Source: Microbacterium candidum (GTDB lineage Bacteria; Actinomycetota; Actinomycetes; Actinomycetales; Microbacteriaceae). From it: a stretch of 64,000 nucleotides of DNA. The DNA is taken from the NCBI RefSeq assembly GCF_030315975.1, contig NZ_JASXSZ010000008.1, positions 1-64,000 on the forward strand, in the 5' to 3' direction. Positions 1-7,560 of this stretch are shown one piece after another. Positions within the stretch are counted from its first letter, which is position 1, and the number at the start of each line of letters is the position of its first letter. The translations under genes were made by a program, and so were the position numbers. The notes beneath the pieces were generated by a model, which searched no databases, was not told the origin of the DNA, and worked only from the letters and a program-made list of their open reading frames with translations.

Positions 1-248
1 GGAGGGCTTCTCGCTGATCGAGCTCATCATCGTGGTTGTGATCATCGGCATTCTGGTTGCGATTGCGATTCCGATCTTCATGAACATCCAGAAGCAGGCG
101 GCAGACAACGCGGTCAAGGCTGCGGCCGCGAACGGTGCGACGGCCGCTGCGGCCGCGTTTGCCGGTACCAATGTCTCTGGGGCGACCACGGTGGACCCGA
201 GCACGGCTGCATCTTCGGCTGGTTCGAATGGCATCACGGTACAGATGC
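1..248. repeat. Pilin duplication, copy A
   Basis: Bases 1-248 are identical to bases 1114-1361 (offset 1113). The first mismatch is at 249/1362, after which differences become frequent. The repeat may extend upstream of the window. It covers the signal-peptide cleavage region and the N-terminal helix of two pilin genes. Confidence 0.95.
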
Positions 249-355
249 GGGCGTCGAGCACCAATGTGAGCAACGTTTGCGTGGATGCGTGGGCCGCCAG
301 CGGCTCCACCTACACAAGCGGCTCGACTTTCCACACTGGTCCGGGCTGCCCGTAA
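2..355 (+). CDS. Type IV major-type pilin, copy 1 (5' truncated by window edge)
   Basis: This is the carboxy-terminal part of a class III-signal prepilin. The reading frame enters the window as EGFSLIELIIVVVIIGILVA, the conserved start of a mature pilin: cleavage would fall before Phe and Glu5 is present. An alanine-rich helix follows, then a short globular tail with two cysteines (VC and GPGC near the end) that could form the C-terminal disulfide loop typical of pilins. The true start lies upstream of base 1. Its first 248 bases are identical to the third pilin at 1114-1361, so this is one half of a recent duplication. It should be processed by the prepilin peptidase at 4094-4951 and polymerised by PilB/PilC. 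A strong hairpin follows it at once. Confidence 0.9.
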   Translation, partial: EGFSLIELIIVVVIIGILVAIAIPIFMNIQKQAADNAVKAAAANGATAAAAAFAGTNVSGATTVDPSTAASSAGSNGITVQMRASSTNVSNVCVDAWAASGSTYTSGSTFHTGPGCP

Positions 356-378
356 TCCCGAGATCGGCCGAGGTGCAC

Positions 379-417
379 CAGTCCGGTGGGGTCTGCAAGA
401 CCGATTCCACCGGACTG
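379..417 (+). terminator. Strong hairpin between pilin 1 and pilin 2
   Basis: An 11-bp perfect stem (379-389 with 407-417), topped after a small internal loop by a second 4-bp helix (390-393 with 399-402), lies 24 bases after the pilin 1 stop. No T-tract follows, as is usual in high-GC actinobacteria. It probably terminates or attenuates transcription, or protects the 3' end of the pilin 1 message. Confidence 0.65.
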
Positions 418-447
418 TGACAACTGCACGGGGTTGGAGCGGTTCAT

Positions 448-819
448 ATGCGAGTAACAATGGGGCGGTCCGAGGGAGCAGATTCGGACAAATCGCAGGA
501 CGGCTTCTCATTGATCGAGTTGATCGTTGTGGTTGTGATAATTGGTATTCTCGTCGCCATCGCTATGCCGATCTTCATGAACGTCGAGTCAAACGCGCAG
601 ACGAACGCTGTCAAGGCCGCCGCCGCGAATGGTGCAGCCGCCGCAGCAGCCTCGTTCGCTCAGGGGTCTTCAGCTCCTACAGATCCTTCGGCCGCCGCCA
701 AAAGTGCAGGCCGCGACAGTATTTCTGTCGACCTGACGTCCGGGACCAACGCCACCGACCTCTGCGTAACCGCTAAGGGCTATGCAAAGATCGCCACTGC
801 TGGCCCTGGGTGTCCGTGA
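448..819 (+). CDS. Type IV major-type pilin, copy 2 (divergent)
   Basis: A 123-residue prepilin. A 26-residue leader is followed by GFSLIELIVVVVIIGILVA, the prepilin cleavage and polymerisation motif with Glu5, then a helix, an alanine-rich stretch and a short C-terminal domain. That domain ends in GPGC-P, like the other two pilins, with a partner Cys about 17 residues earlier. The ATG at 448 is the first in-frame start and gives a leader of normal length. The gene is less GC-rich in its wobble positions than its neighbours and differs clearly in DNA from copies 1 and 3, so it is an older paralogue. It is likely an alternative structural subunit or a partner of the flanking pilins. Which of the three is the main fibre subunit cannot be read from sequence. 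Confidence 0.88.
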   Translation: MRVTMGRSEGADSDKSQDGFSLIELIVVVVIIGILVAIAMPIFMNVESNAQTNAVKAAAANGAAAAAASFAQGSSAPTDPSAAAKSAGRDSISVDLTSGTNATDLCVTAKGYAKIATAGPGCP

Positions 820-1048
820 GACTGTCGATTGAACGTGGGTGATGAACGGATGCACAGCAAACTGATAACCACAGACTGTTGACGCGGAATGCTGGCAGGC
901 GGACACTCGCGGGTGGGGATATGTCGGCATCACTGTGGTGACGACGACGTTCTCACTCTGGGGAGTGGGTACTCAAATTGGCTCAGTCAATACGGATGCC
1001 TGCTGTCGAATCGGAGCAGTAATTTCACAATACCTGGGGAGTAAGCGC
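820..1048. other. Intergenic region upstream of pilin 3
   Basis: A 229-base, relatively AT-rich gap between pilin 2 and pilin 3. A TTGACG box at 879-884 could be a -35 element, but I cannot assign a convincing -10 partner. A gggaggt-like Shine-Dalgarno sequence (ggggag, 1036-1041) precedes the pilin 3 ATG. No coding potential was recognised. Confidence 0.4.
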
Positions 1049-1468
1049 ATGCGCGTGACTGTAAGCAATTACATCGATGCTGCGAAGCGGCGGAAGAAGG
1101 AAGAGACGGGCGTGGAGGGCTTCTCGCTGATCGAGCTCATCATCGTGGTTGTGATCATCGGCATTCTGGTTGCGATTGCGATTCCGATCTTCATGAACAT
1201 CCAGAAGCAGGCGGCAGACAACGCGGTCAAGGCTGCGGCCGCGAACGGTGCGACGGCCGCTGCGGCCGCGTTTGCCGGTACCAATGTCTCTGGGGCGACC
1301 ACGGTGGACCCGAGCACGGCTGCATCTTCGGCTGGTTCGAATGGCATCACGGTACAGATGCAGGCGTCGAGCACTGATGTGAGCAACGTTTGCGTCTACG
1401 CGTGGGCCGCCAGCGGCTCCACGTATACGAGTGGGTCGCCGGCGCATGCGGGGCCCGGCTGCCCCTAG
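1049..1468 (+). CDS. Type IV major-type pilin, copy 3
   Basis: A 139-residue prepilin. The ATG at 1049 is chosen because ggggag lies 7 bases upstream and the resulting 25-residue basic leader (rich in Lys/Arg before VEGFSLIEL) is typical of class III signal peptides. The mature part begins FSLIELIIVVVIIGILVA and is identical in protein to copy 1 for about 82 residues. It then differs at six or more positions in the last 40, all in the exposed C-terminal domain (for example R to Q, N to D, D to Y, and TFHT to PAHA). The C-terminal Cys pair and GPGCP ending are kept. Processing by the PilD homologue and assembly by PilB/PilC are expected. Confidence 0.92.
   Translation: MRVTVSNYIDAAKRRKKEETGVEGFSLIELIIVVVIIGILVAIAIPIFMNIQKQAADNAVKAAAANGATAAAAAFAGTNVSGATTVDPSTAASSAGSNGITVQMQASSTDVSNVCVYAWAASGSTYTSGSPAHAGPGCP
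1114..1361. repeat. Pilin duplication, copy B
   Basis: This stretch matches bases 1-248 exactly. The upstream border cannot be seen because copy A begins at the window edge. It ends inside the coding region, at the start of the variable C-terminal domain. Confidence 0.95.
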
Positions 1469-1488
1469 GACAGCCGTTAGCCACGTCG

Positions 1489-1525
1489 ATGGGCGGGAGT
1501 CCCGTTAGACTGGATTCCCGCCCAT
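1489..1525 (+). terminator. Hairpin with an embedded promoter-like -10 between pilin 3 and the minor-pilin operon
   Basis: A 13-bp stem (1489-1501 with 1513-1525, one G-T wobble) follows the pilin 3 stop. The 11-base loop holds TAGACT at 1506-1511, the same -10-like hexamer found in front of several other genes here. The element could end pilin transcription and start a separate transcript for the genes from 1550 onward. Confidence 0.6.
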
Positions 1526-1549
1526 TCCAATCCGTAGCTGGGGAGCCGG

Positions 1550-1948
1550 ATGCTGGTGCGAAAGCCCGACGATGAGGGATTCAGCCTCATAGAAGTGATC
1601 ATCGCGTTCTTTCTGCTCGCGCTGATCGCTGTGGCGATCCTGCCGTCGCTGTACAGTGGCATCCGCTATTCGTCCGAACAGTCTTCGGCCGCTACCGCGA
1701 CCCGCGCTCTCAACGCGAGGATCGAGCAGCTGCGGAACAATACTTCGGTCGCATGTGCGGATCTCCAGGCGGCGGCGAACCCCGGGACCACGGCAACTGA
1801 CGGCCGCGGCCGGACTTTTTCCATCACCGGCCCCCTGCCGTCGTGTACGACTTCTACCCATCAGCAAGCCGTGGTCCTGACGCTCAATGCGAAGGACAGC
1901 AACGGCTCAGGGCTGGCCACAGTGACTGCGAAGATCTATCTGCCATGA
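1550..1948 (+). CDS. Minor prepilin, PilV-like
   Basis: A 132-residue prepilin with a short leader (MLVRKPDDE), the cleavage motif GFSLIEVIIAFFLLALIAVA and Glu5. The soluble tail has two Cys residues that may pair. It starts at an ATG with ggggag 7 bases upstream and ends with an ATGA overlap into the next prepilin gene, so the two are translationally coupled. In other type IV pilus systems minor prepilins of this kind form a priming complex at the fibre tip with PilW- and PilX-like partners. The position directly before a second minor prepilin and a PilX-like gene supports that role. The assignment to PilV rather than PilI or GspI rests only on length and order. Confidence 0.8.
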   Translation: MLVRKPDDEGFSLIEVIIAFFLLALIAVAILPSLYSGIRYSSEQSSAATATRALNARIEQLRNNTSVACADLQAAANPGTTATDGRGRTFSITGPLPSCTTSTHQQAVVLTLNAKDSNGSGLATVTAKIYLP

Positions 1949-2484
1949 CCACGAACAAGGCACCAGACGACGACGGACTCTCACTCGTCGAGCTGATCGT
2001 CGTCGTCGTCCTGCTCGGCATCATGGGCTCTGTGATCGCGTTGATCTTCGTCAACTCGTGGCGCGCGCAGAACGACGTCACGACGACGACACAGGCGACG
2101 AACAAGGGGCAGCTCGTCGGACAGACCATCGAGCGCGCGGTTCGCAACGGAGTCGCCGCGCAGCTGACCGACGGCGGTTCGAGGCTGTGGGTCCGCACGC
2201 CGTACACCGACTCGCGGCAGTGCCAGGTCTTCTGGGTTGATGGCAGCGGGGGCCTCTACGTTGCGCAGGGAACATCCGGTTCGACGCTTTCTTCGCCCTC
2301 GGCGTGGGCGACGAACGTCGCGCTGCCGACATCCCCCGCACCTGCACCGGCGACGTTCTTCACGCTGAACGGCCGTACCGTCGTGTATGCGTTCAGCATC
2401 CCCACTGCCGCTGCGCCGGTAACGATCACCGGGACGGTTTCACTGAGGACGTCCCCTGGGGCGGGGGGAGGATGCTGGTCATGA
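1945..2484 (+). CDS. Minor prepilin, PilW/GspJ-like
   Basis: A 179-residue protein. The ATG at 1945 overlaps the previous stop (ATGA) and gives a leader ending DDDG, then LSLVELIVVVVLLGIMGSVI, a prepilin helix with Glu5. Leu rather than Phe at +1 is acceptable to prepilin peptidases. The soluble domain contains two Cys (RQCQVFW, and GGGCWS at the very end). The next gene again starts with an ATGA overlap. Together with its neighbours it probably forms a minor-pilin tip or initiation complex. There is no evidence for an independent function. Confidence 0.8.
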   Translation: MTTNKAPDDDGLSLVELIVVVVLLGIMGSVIALIFVNSWRAQNDVTTTTQATNKGQLVGQTIERAVRNGVAAQLTDGGSRLWVRTPYTDSRQCQVFWVDGSGGLYVAQGTSGSTLSSPSAWATNVALPTSPAPAPATFFTLNGRTVVYAFSIPTAAAPVTITGTVSLRTSPGAGGGCWS

Positions 2485-4094
2485 GATTCCTGCGCCACGA
2501 ACACGACGAAGATCCGGAGTCCGGGGTCGCGCTCGTCATGGTCGTCGTTGTGATGCTGGTCGGATTCGTCATCGCCTCCCTGATCGGAGCGAGCCTGCTG
2601 TTCACCCTCAAGGCGAATCAAACCAACAAGAGTCAGACCGAAGCCTTCGTGGCTGCCGAGTCCGGCCGCGACGCCATGCTTGCCGCAGTCATGGCGAACG
2701 GGTGCACGAAGTCCATTTCCGACTCGTCTACCCCGGTGTACAAGAACGTCTCCGCCCTTTTCGGGTCGGATGCCGCGCACTTGACCGACAACTGTCTCAG
2801 CTCGTCCGCGACCGCGACCATCCAGATCACGTCGACCGGCGTTGGGCCGGGCGGCGATCAGACGACCGTCGTGTCGCAGTATCAGCGGTTGGTGACGACG
2901 GATCAACAGCCGGGCGGATCGCTCGCGTACTTCTCGGGCACTTTCAAGCTCACCCAGTCGACCTATAAGGGCGATGTCGTCATCCGCGATGGCAATTACA
3001 CGTGTACGTCTCAGTCGACGATCACAGGGGACCTGTGGGTTCCCCGTGGTGGGGTCGACATCAGCGCGAAGTGCAACGTGAACGGGAATATCTATGCCCG
3101 CGATGCGATCCGGATCACAGGATCGCAGACAGTGATCGGGACGCAGACCGACGCGACGACAGGCACGCTCGCCTGCCAGAACTGCACGGCATTCGGCGGC
3201 CCATCGGGCCCGCCTAGCGGGATCAGCGTGGACGCCAGCAACTCCGTGGTGTGGAAGGATGTCCTGTCCTCGACCAACATCGATCTCAAGAACACGACGA
3301 TCCACGGCAATGTCTCGGCCGGGGGTGTGGTCACAACACAGAATTCGACAAGTCCGACACCGACCCAGAACGTCACGCCGTCACCATCTGCCAACGCATT
3401 CAACCCGAGCCTCGACGACGTCTATGCAATGACCAACTGGCTCGATATCGGCTTCGACAAGAGCCAGTGGGGGACGAACGTCCAGTGGAAGACGATCGCC
3501 GCCGGAAACTGCAGTTATAACGTGTCTAGTGACTTGCAGACGCCTCCCACTGGAGGCAACACCCGGTTCGGGTTCGACTATTCGAACTGCCCGACAAACG
3601 TGACGATCACGATGGGAGGTGGCGTGGTGACAGCCTCTGCGGTCTTCCTCGTGCCCGCCTCCGCCATCATGAATGTCAACGTCACGGGCAACGTTTCGAG
3701 CGGGTCGCCCGTACCGCAACTCTTCTTCATCCATGCCGATGCAAACCCGACACTTGCGGGGCCGAACTGCGGTCCGAGCCCGACGCAGCCCGTCGACACG
3801 TACAACCAGAGCAACAATCTGACTGTCGCGCCGTACTTGATGTTCTATACACCCTGCGGCTTGGGTAACAACTTGAACCAGAATCAGGTCATGTTCAGCG
3901 GGCAGTTCTACGCCGCCGATAACGAAACGAGTCCGAACCACTGGGTGCAGCCGAACTTCACGTGCCAGCCGATGGCGTGGACGCCGCTCATCAACCTCGG
4001 CTGCTACATCAAGGACGCGGTGTTGAACGGGAACAACGGCACGATCCAGACCACCGTGCATCCTCCCAGCCTGTCCTCGCAGATGGAGCAGTAG
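2481..4094 (+). CDS. PilX-like large pilus-associated protein, candidate tip protein
   Basis: A 537-residue protein. An acidic leader (HEHDEDPESG) runs into a hydrophobic N-terminal helix (VALVMVVVVMLVGFVIASLI) resembling PilX N-termini, followed by an Ala/Glu helix (FVAAESGRD). The rest is a long Ser/Thr/Asn/Gly-rich region. Its middle part (about residues 150-310) has short repeating strand patterns suggestive of a beta-helix, and further Cys residues are spread to the C-terminus. The ATG at 2481 is preferred over 2472: it overlaps the previous stop (ATGA) and lies 10 bases after ggggggag. It is much longer than ordinary minor pilins (usually under 250 residues), which suits an adhesin-like tip subunit. 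That function is inference. Confidence 0.7.
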   Translation: MRFLRHEHDEDPESGVALVMVVVVMLVGFVIASLIGASLLFTLKANQTNKSQTEAFVAAESGRDAMLAAVMANGCTKSISDSSTPVYKNVSALFGSDAAHLTDNCLSSSATATIQITSTGVGPGGDQTTVVSQYQRLVTTDQQPGGSLAYFSGTFKLTQSTYKGDVVIRDGNYTCTSQSTITGDLWVPRGGVDISAKCNVNGNIYARDAIRITGSQTVIGTQTDATTGTLACQNCTAFGGPSGPPSGISVDASNSVVWKDVLSSTNIDLKNTTIHGNVSAGGVVTTQNSTSPTPTQNVTPSPSANAFNPSLDDVYAMTNWLDIGFDKSQWGTNVQWKTIAAGNCSYNVSSDLQTPPTGGNTRFGFDYSNCPTNVTITMGGGVVTASAVFLVPASAIMNVNVTGNVSSGSPVPQLFFIHADANPTLAGPNCGPSPTQPVDTYNQSNNLTVAPYLMFYTPCGLGNNLNQNQVMFSGQFYAADNETSPNHWVQPNFTCQPMAWTPLINLGCYIKDAVLNGNNGTIQTTVHPPSLSSQMEQ

Positions 4095-4951
4095 TGGCGC
4101 CCTTCGCCATCTTCATCGTTGCCTTCGCCGGACTCCTCGGACTCGTCATCGGTTCGTTCCTCAACGTCGTCGCGTACCGGGTTCCGGCGGGGATGTCGAT
4201 CGTGCCGGCAAGCCGATGCCCGAAGTGCGGTGCCTCGATCCGGGCATGGCAGAACGTCCCGGTCCTGTCGTGGCTCGCGTTGCGCGGGAAATGCGCCGAG
4301 TGCGGCGAGGCGATCTCGCCGAGATATCCGGCGGTCGAGCTGGTGACCGGGTTCGCGTTCGCGTTGATCGCGTGGGTTGCCCTGGGAGCATCGGGTTACG
4401 ACCTTTCGACTCGGTTCGCTCGCTCAACGACCGACATCACCGGCGCTGCATTCTGGCTCGTGCTCGTCGCGTTCCTGTATTTCGCGGCGATCTCGATCGT
4501 GCTCACGGTCATCGATCTCGATACGCACCGGCTGCCGAACCAGATCGTCTTGCCGAGCTACCTCGTCGCCGGAATCCTGTTCGCCGCAGCGGCGACGCTC
4601 ACCAACGACTGGGCCGCATTGATCCGCGCGGCGATCGGCATGGCCGTGCTGTACGCGTTCTACTTCCTCCTGCGCCTCATCCGTCCCGGCGGCATGGGCG
4701 GGGGAGACGTGAAGCTCGCGGGTGTCGTCGGGATCTACCTCGGCTGGCTCGGCTGGGGAGCGCTCATCGTGGGGGCGTTCGCCGCGTTCGTCCTTGGCGG
4801 GCTCTTCGGGATCGCTCTGATCCTGTTCCGCAGAGCGGGGCGGAAGACGGCCATCCCGTTCGGGCCGTGGATGCTCGCCGGCGCCTGGGTGGGCATCTTC
4901 TTCGGACAGCCGCTAGCGAATTGGTATGTCGCAATGCTCTCCGGGACATAG
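4094..4951 (+). CDS. pilD: Prepilin peptidase / N-methyltransferase (PilD)
   Basis: A 285-residue integral membrane aspartic protease that removes prepilin leaders and usually methylates the new N-terminus. The N-terminal domain carries the paired zinc motifs CPKC (42-45) and CAEC (67-70). The two catalytic aspartates lie in VIDLDTHRLPN and in the GGGDVK motif of the GxGD type. About eight membrane segments are apparent. The GTG at 4094 shares a base with the preceding TAG and gives the canonical start, a hydrophobic segment followed by GSFLNVVAYRVP. It is the only such peptidase in the window and should process all the prepilins encoded upstream. Confidence 0.95.
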   Translation: MAPFAIFIVAFAGLLGLVIGSFLNVVAYRVPAGMSIVPASRCPKCGASIRAWQNVPVLSWLALRGKCAECGEAISPRYPAVELVTGFAFALIAWVALGASGYDLSTRFARSTTDITGAAFWLVLVAFLYFAAISIVLTVIDLDTHRLPNQIVLPSYLVAGILFAAAATLTNDWAALIRAAIGMAVLYAFYFLLRLIRPGGMGGGDVKLAGVVGIYLGWLGWGALIVGAFAAFVLGGLFGIALILFRRAGRKTAIPFGPWMLAGAWVGIFFGQPLANWYVAMLSGT

Positions 4952-5021
4952 CAACCCCTCGACAAGCTCGAGGACCGAACGTTTACTGGGAAACAAGACC
5001 AAGACCTTTGGGGGAGGGCCG

Positions 5022-6167
5022 ATGGCCAAGACAGCCGTAGGCATAGAGATCACCGAAGAGAGCGTGCGCGCTGTCGAGGTCGTCCACGGGCGCAAGCCCA
5101 TCGTCACCGCCTTCGGGGAGGTCCCGTTGCCCCCGGAGACCGCGCGTGATTCCGAGGTGATCGACCAGGGTGCCGTCGCGGTCGCCGTACGCCAACTGTG
5201 GTCGGGCGCCGGAATCAAAGCCCGCGACGTCACGCTGGGCGTCGCCAGTCGCCGCATCCTCGTCCGCGAGTACTCGACGCAGGCGATGCGTCCAGACTTG
5301 CTGAAGCAGGCTCTGCCATATCAGGTGCAGGATCTGCTGCCGGTACCCGTCAGCCAGGCGGTGCTCGACTTCTACCCGCTCGGACAGGAAGGCGATCAGG
5401 TCAACGGGCTCCTCGTCGCGGCGGTCTCCGAGACGATCGAGCAGATCATCTCTACGCTGGGGCGCGCCAAGCTGCGAGTCGTCGGCGTCGATCTCACGGC
5501 GTTCGGTCTCGCCCGCGCTTCGGCCGTCATCGCCAACGCCGGGGCTGCCGTCGCGATGGTTCATATCGGCGACCACACGACCCAGGTCGTCGTGGCGCGG
5601 GGCGGGGTACCGTACTTCGTGCGCCTCATCCCCGTCGACGTGCCGACGGCGGCCGCCACGCGAGCGGCTGCTGCAGCGCGGGGACAGCAGGTGCCGATGC
5701 CGGCGCCTCCCGCGAACGGCCCCTCGACAGGCTCGGGCACCGGCAATGGAGACGAGCTCGAGGCCATGTTCGCGATGGCGCCGGCGGGGGATCCGCAGGC
5801 TACGGGCGCGGCGACTGGTGAAGTGCCTACCGTGCCGATGTCGACCAGCGGCATCCTTCCGCGCACCCGCGGGCAGGCACGGGGCACCGGACCTGACCCG
5901 TCGATCAACGACGTCGTCGCACGGGTGCGCTCGACTCTCGCCTTCTATTCCGGGCGCGACGGCGCACTGCCGCTTGCGGGTGTGATCATCAGCGGGGCGG
6001 GAGCAGCGGTCCCGGGGATGGCCGGCGCCCTCGCGGCAGCGATTGACATCCCGATCCATGCCGTCGGTGTTGACGCTATTGCACAGATCCGCGGGGCGGT
6101 GCCGGCCGGTGAACTCGCGCTCAACCTCGTTTCCACCGTCGGCATCGCACTCGGAGAGGACCGCTGA
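5022..6167 (+). CDS. pilM: Type IV pilus assembly ATPase-fold protein PilM
   Basis: A 381-residue FtsA/actin-like protein. It begins with the nucleotide-fold motif VGIEITEESVRAVEVV, has a central TFGLARA-type segment and a C-terminal SGAGAAVPGMAGALA phosphate loop. A low-complexity insertion of about 80 residues (Ala/Pro/Gly rich, roughly 205-285) interrupts the fold and is longer than in typical PilM. PilM is cytoplasmic and binds the N-terminal tail of PilN, linking the inner-membrane PilN/PilO complex to the motors. The ATG at 5022 follows gggggagg. Its stop overlaps the start of pilN (TGATG), so pilM-pilN-pilO-pilT-pilC read as one translationally coupled operon. Confidence 0.93.
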   Translation: MAKTAVGIEITEESVRAVEVVHGRKPIVTAFGEVPLPPETARDSEVIDQGAVAVAVRQLWSGAGIKARDVTLGVASRRILVREYSTQAMRPDLLKQALPYQVQDLLPVPVSQAVLDFYPLGQEGDQVNGLLVAAVSETIEQIISTLGRAKLRVVGVDLTAFGLARASAVIANAGAAVAMVHIGDHTTQVVVARGGVPYFVRLIPVDVPTAAATRAAAAARGQQVPMPAPPANGPSTGSGTGNGDELEAMFAMAPAGDPQATGAATGEVPTVPMSTSGILPRTRGQARGTGPDPSINDVVARVRSTLAFYSGRDGALPLAGVIISGAGAAVPGMAGALAAAIDIPIHAVGVDAIAQIRGAVPAGELALNLVSTVGIALGEDR

Positions 6168-6817
6168 TGGCCCGCCAGCCTGACCTCGTATTCGCGGGGG
6201 CGCCCCGAGTCAATCTCATGCCGCGATCGGAGATCGAGCGACGGGAGCGCGAATCGCTGACCCGCAAATGGGTCTGGGGCGTGCTCGGCGCAGTCGTCCT
6301 GACGTGCGTCGTCATCGCGGCTGCATACGCGTTCACCCTGGTCGCAAACATCCGTCTCGCCTCGGCTCAGGCGCAGACCAATACCCTGCTGACCGAGCTG
6401 GCAGGTCTGTCCGACATCAACAGCGCACTGGCCACACAGAGGGAACTGACTCAATTCCGCGCTGAGGCGATGGGCGCCGACTTCGCCTGGTCTCCTGTCG
6501 TCGGAGCCATCGCGGGCGCACTCCCGCCCGGTACCAGCCTGACGGGCTTCAACGTGGTATCCGGGGGTGATCCGGTACCCGGCGCCGACCCGAAGACCGC
6601 GGTAGGCCTCAGCGGGACCTACACCGTCGCGAGCGCCACGCCCCTCGACATGGCCGCGACCATCCGCGCGATCCGTGCGATCCCTACCGTGATCTACGCC
6701 GACGGCAAGTCGGTGACCGGAGGAGCGACCAAGGGCGGCGACTACCAGTACCAGCTGACGGTGACGTTCAACCAGACCATCTACTCCGGTCAGTACGCGG
6801 TGAAGGCGGCCAAGTGA
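6167..6817 (+). CDS. pilN: Type IV pilus inner-membrane protein PilN
   Basis: A 216-residue bitopic membrane protein. The cytoplasmic N-terminus carries VNLMP (residues 15-19), the short conserved PilM-binding motif. One membrane helix (about 36-60) follows, then a coiled coil and a small alpha/beta domain. Its start overlaps the pilM stop and its own stop overlaps the pilO start (TGATG both times). PilN pairs with PilO to form the alignment complex around the pilus motor. In this Gram-positive setting there is no PilP or PilQ to contact. Confidence 0.9.
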   Translation: MARQPDLVFAGAPRVNLMPRSEIERRERESLTRKWVWGVLGAVVLTCVVIAAAYAFTLVANIRLASAQAQTNTLLTELAGLSDINSALATQRELTQFRAEAMGADFAWSPVVGAIAGALPPGTSLTGFNVVSGGDPVPGADPKTAVGLSGTYTVASATPLDMAATIRAIRAIPTVIYADGKSVTGGATKGGDYQYQLTVTFNQTIYSGQYAVKAAK

Positions 6818-7560
6818 TGCCGAAGCAGCTCATCAATCTCATCGGCATCCTCGTCGCCGTCGCCGTCCTCGCGCTCGGGATCTTTCTCGTCGCGATGCCT
6901 CTCGCCACTCAGGCGCTCGGAACATTGGCGTCGGCGGATCAGGTGGACCAGACGAACAAGCTCTATCAGGCGCAGGTCGACGCGCTGACGAAGGCGAAGG
7001 AGAACAAGGCCGAGACGGATGCGGCTGTCGCCGAGCTACGTGCCCAGATCCCGGCAGTGCCGCATCTCGATGATGTGTTCGCACTCGTGGGGCGGGCAGC
7101 GCAGTCCAGCGGCGTGACGATCACCAGCATCGCCGCAGGTACTCCTGCGGCGTTCGTCCCGCCGGTCGGAGCGCAGGCCAACGGACAGCCCGCACCCGTG
7201 CCGGCGCCATCGCCGAGTGCGACGGCGAGTGGCATCGTCGGACAGGCGCAGAACGATCGCGACCAGTCGAACGCCCAGACGGCACAGGAGAACGCTGCCA
7301 CAGGCGCTGCGGCAGGCACCACTGCCCAGCCTGCCGCTCCGGCCCCGTCGACGACGCGCACTCAGATCGGTTTCACGATCACCGTGACGGCCGTGAATCT
7401 GGATCAGATCACCGCGTTTCTCGATGCGCTGCGCGAGGGTCCGCGTCTTCTCTCCAACGTCTCGAGTGTCGTCGCGCAGAACAATGGAAGTGCTCAAGCA
7501 TCCGTCAACGCGCTGACCTTCGTCGACGGAGCGCCGATCGCGACGGGAGCAACGAAGTGA
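6817..7560 (+). CDS. pilO: Type IV pilus inner-membrane protein PilO
   Basis: A 247-residue bitopic membrane protein with one N-terminal membrane helix (about 5-28), a coiled coil (roughly 35-75) and a C-terminal ferredoxin-like domain. The two folded parts are separated by an Ala/Gln/Pro-rich linker of some 60 residues (about 120-180). The linker is low complexity and longer than in most Gram-negative PilO. The start is the ATG at 6817, overlapping the pilN stop. The end overlaps the GTG of pilT (GTGA). It acts as the heterodimer partner of PilN. Confidence 0.88.
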   Translation: MPKQLINLIGILVAVAVLALGIFLVAMPLATQALGTLASADQVDQTNKLYQAQVDALTKAKENKAETDAAVAELRAQIPAVPHLDDVFALVGRAAQSSGVTITSIAAGTPAAFVPPVGAQANGQPAPVPAPSPSATASGIVGQAQNDRDQSNAQTAQENAATGAAAGTTAQPAAPAPSTTRTQIGFTITVTAVNLDQITAFLDALREGPRLLSNVSSVVAQNNGSAQASVNALTFVDGAPIATGATK

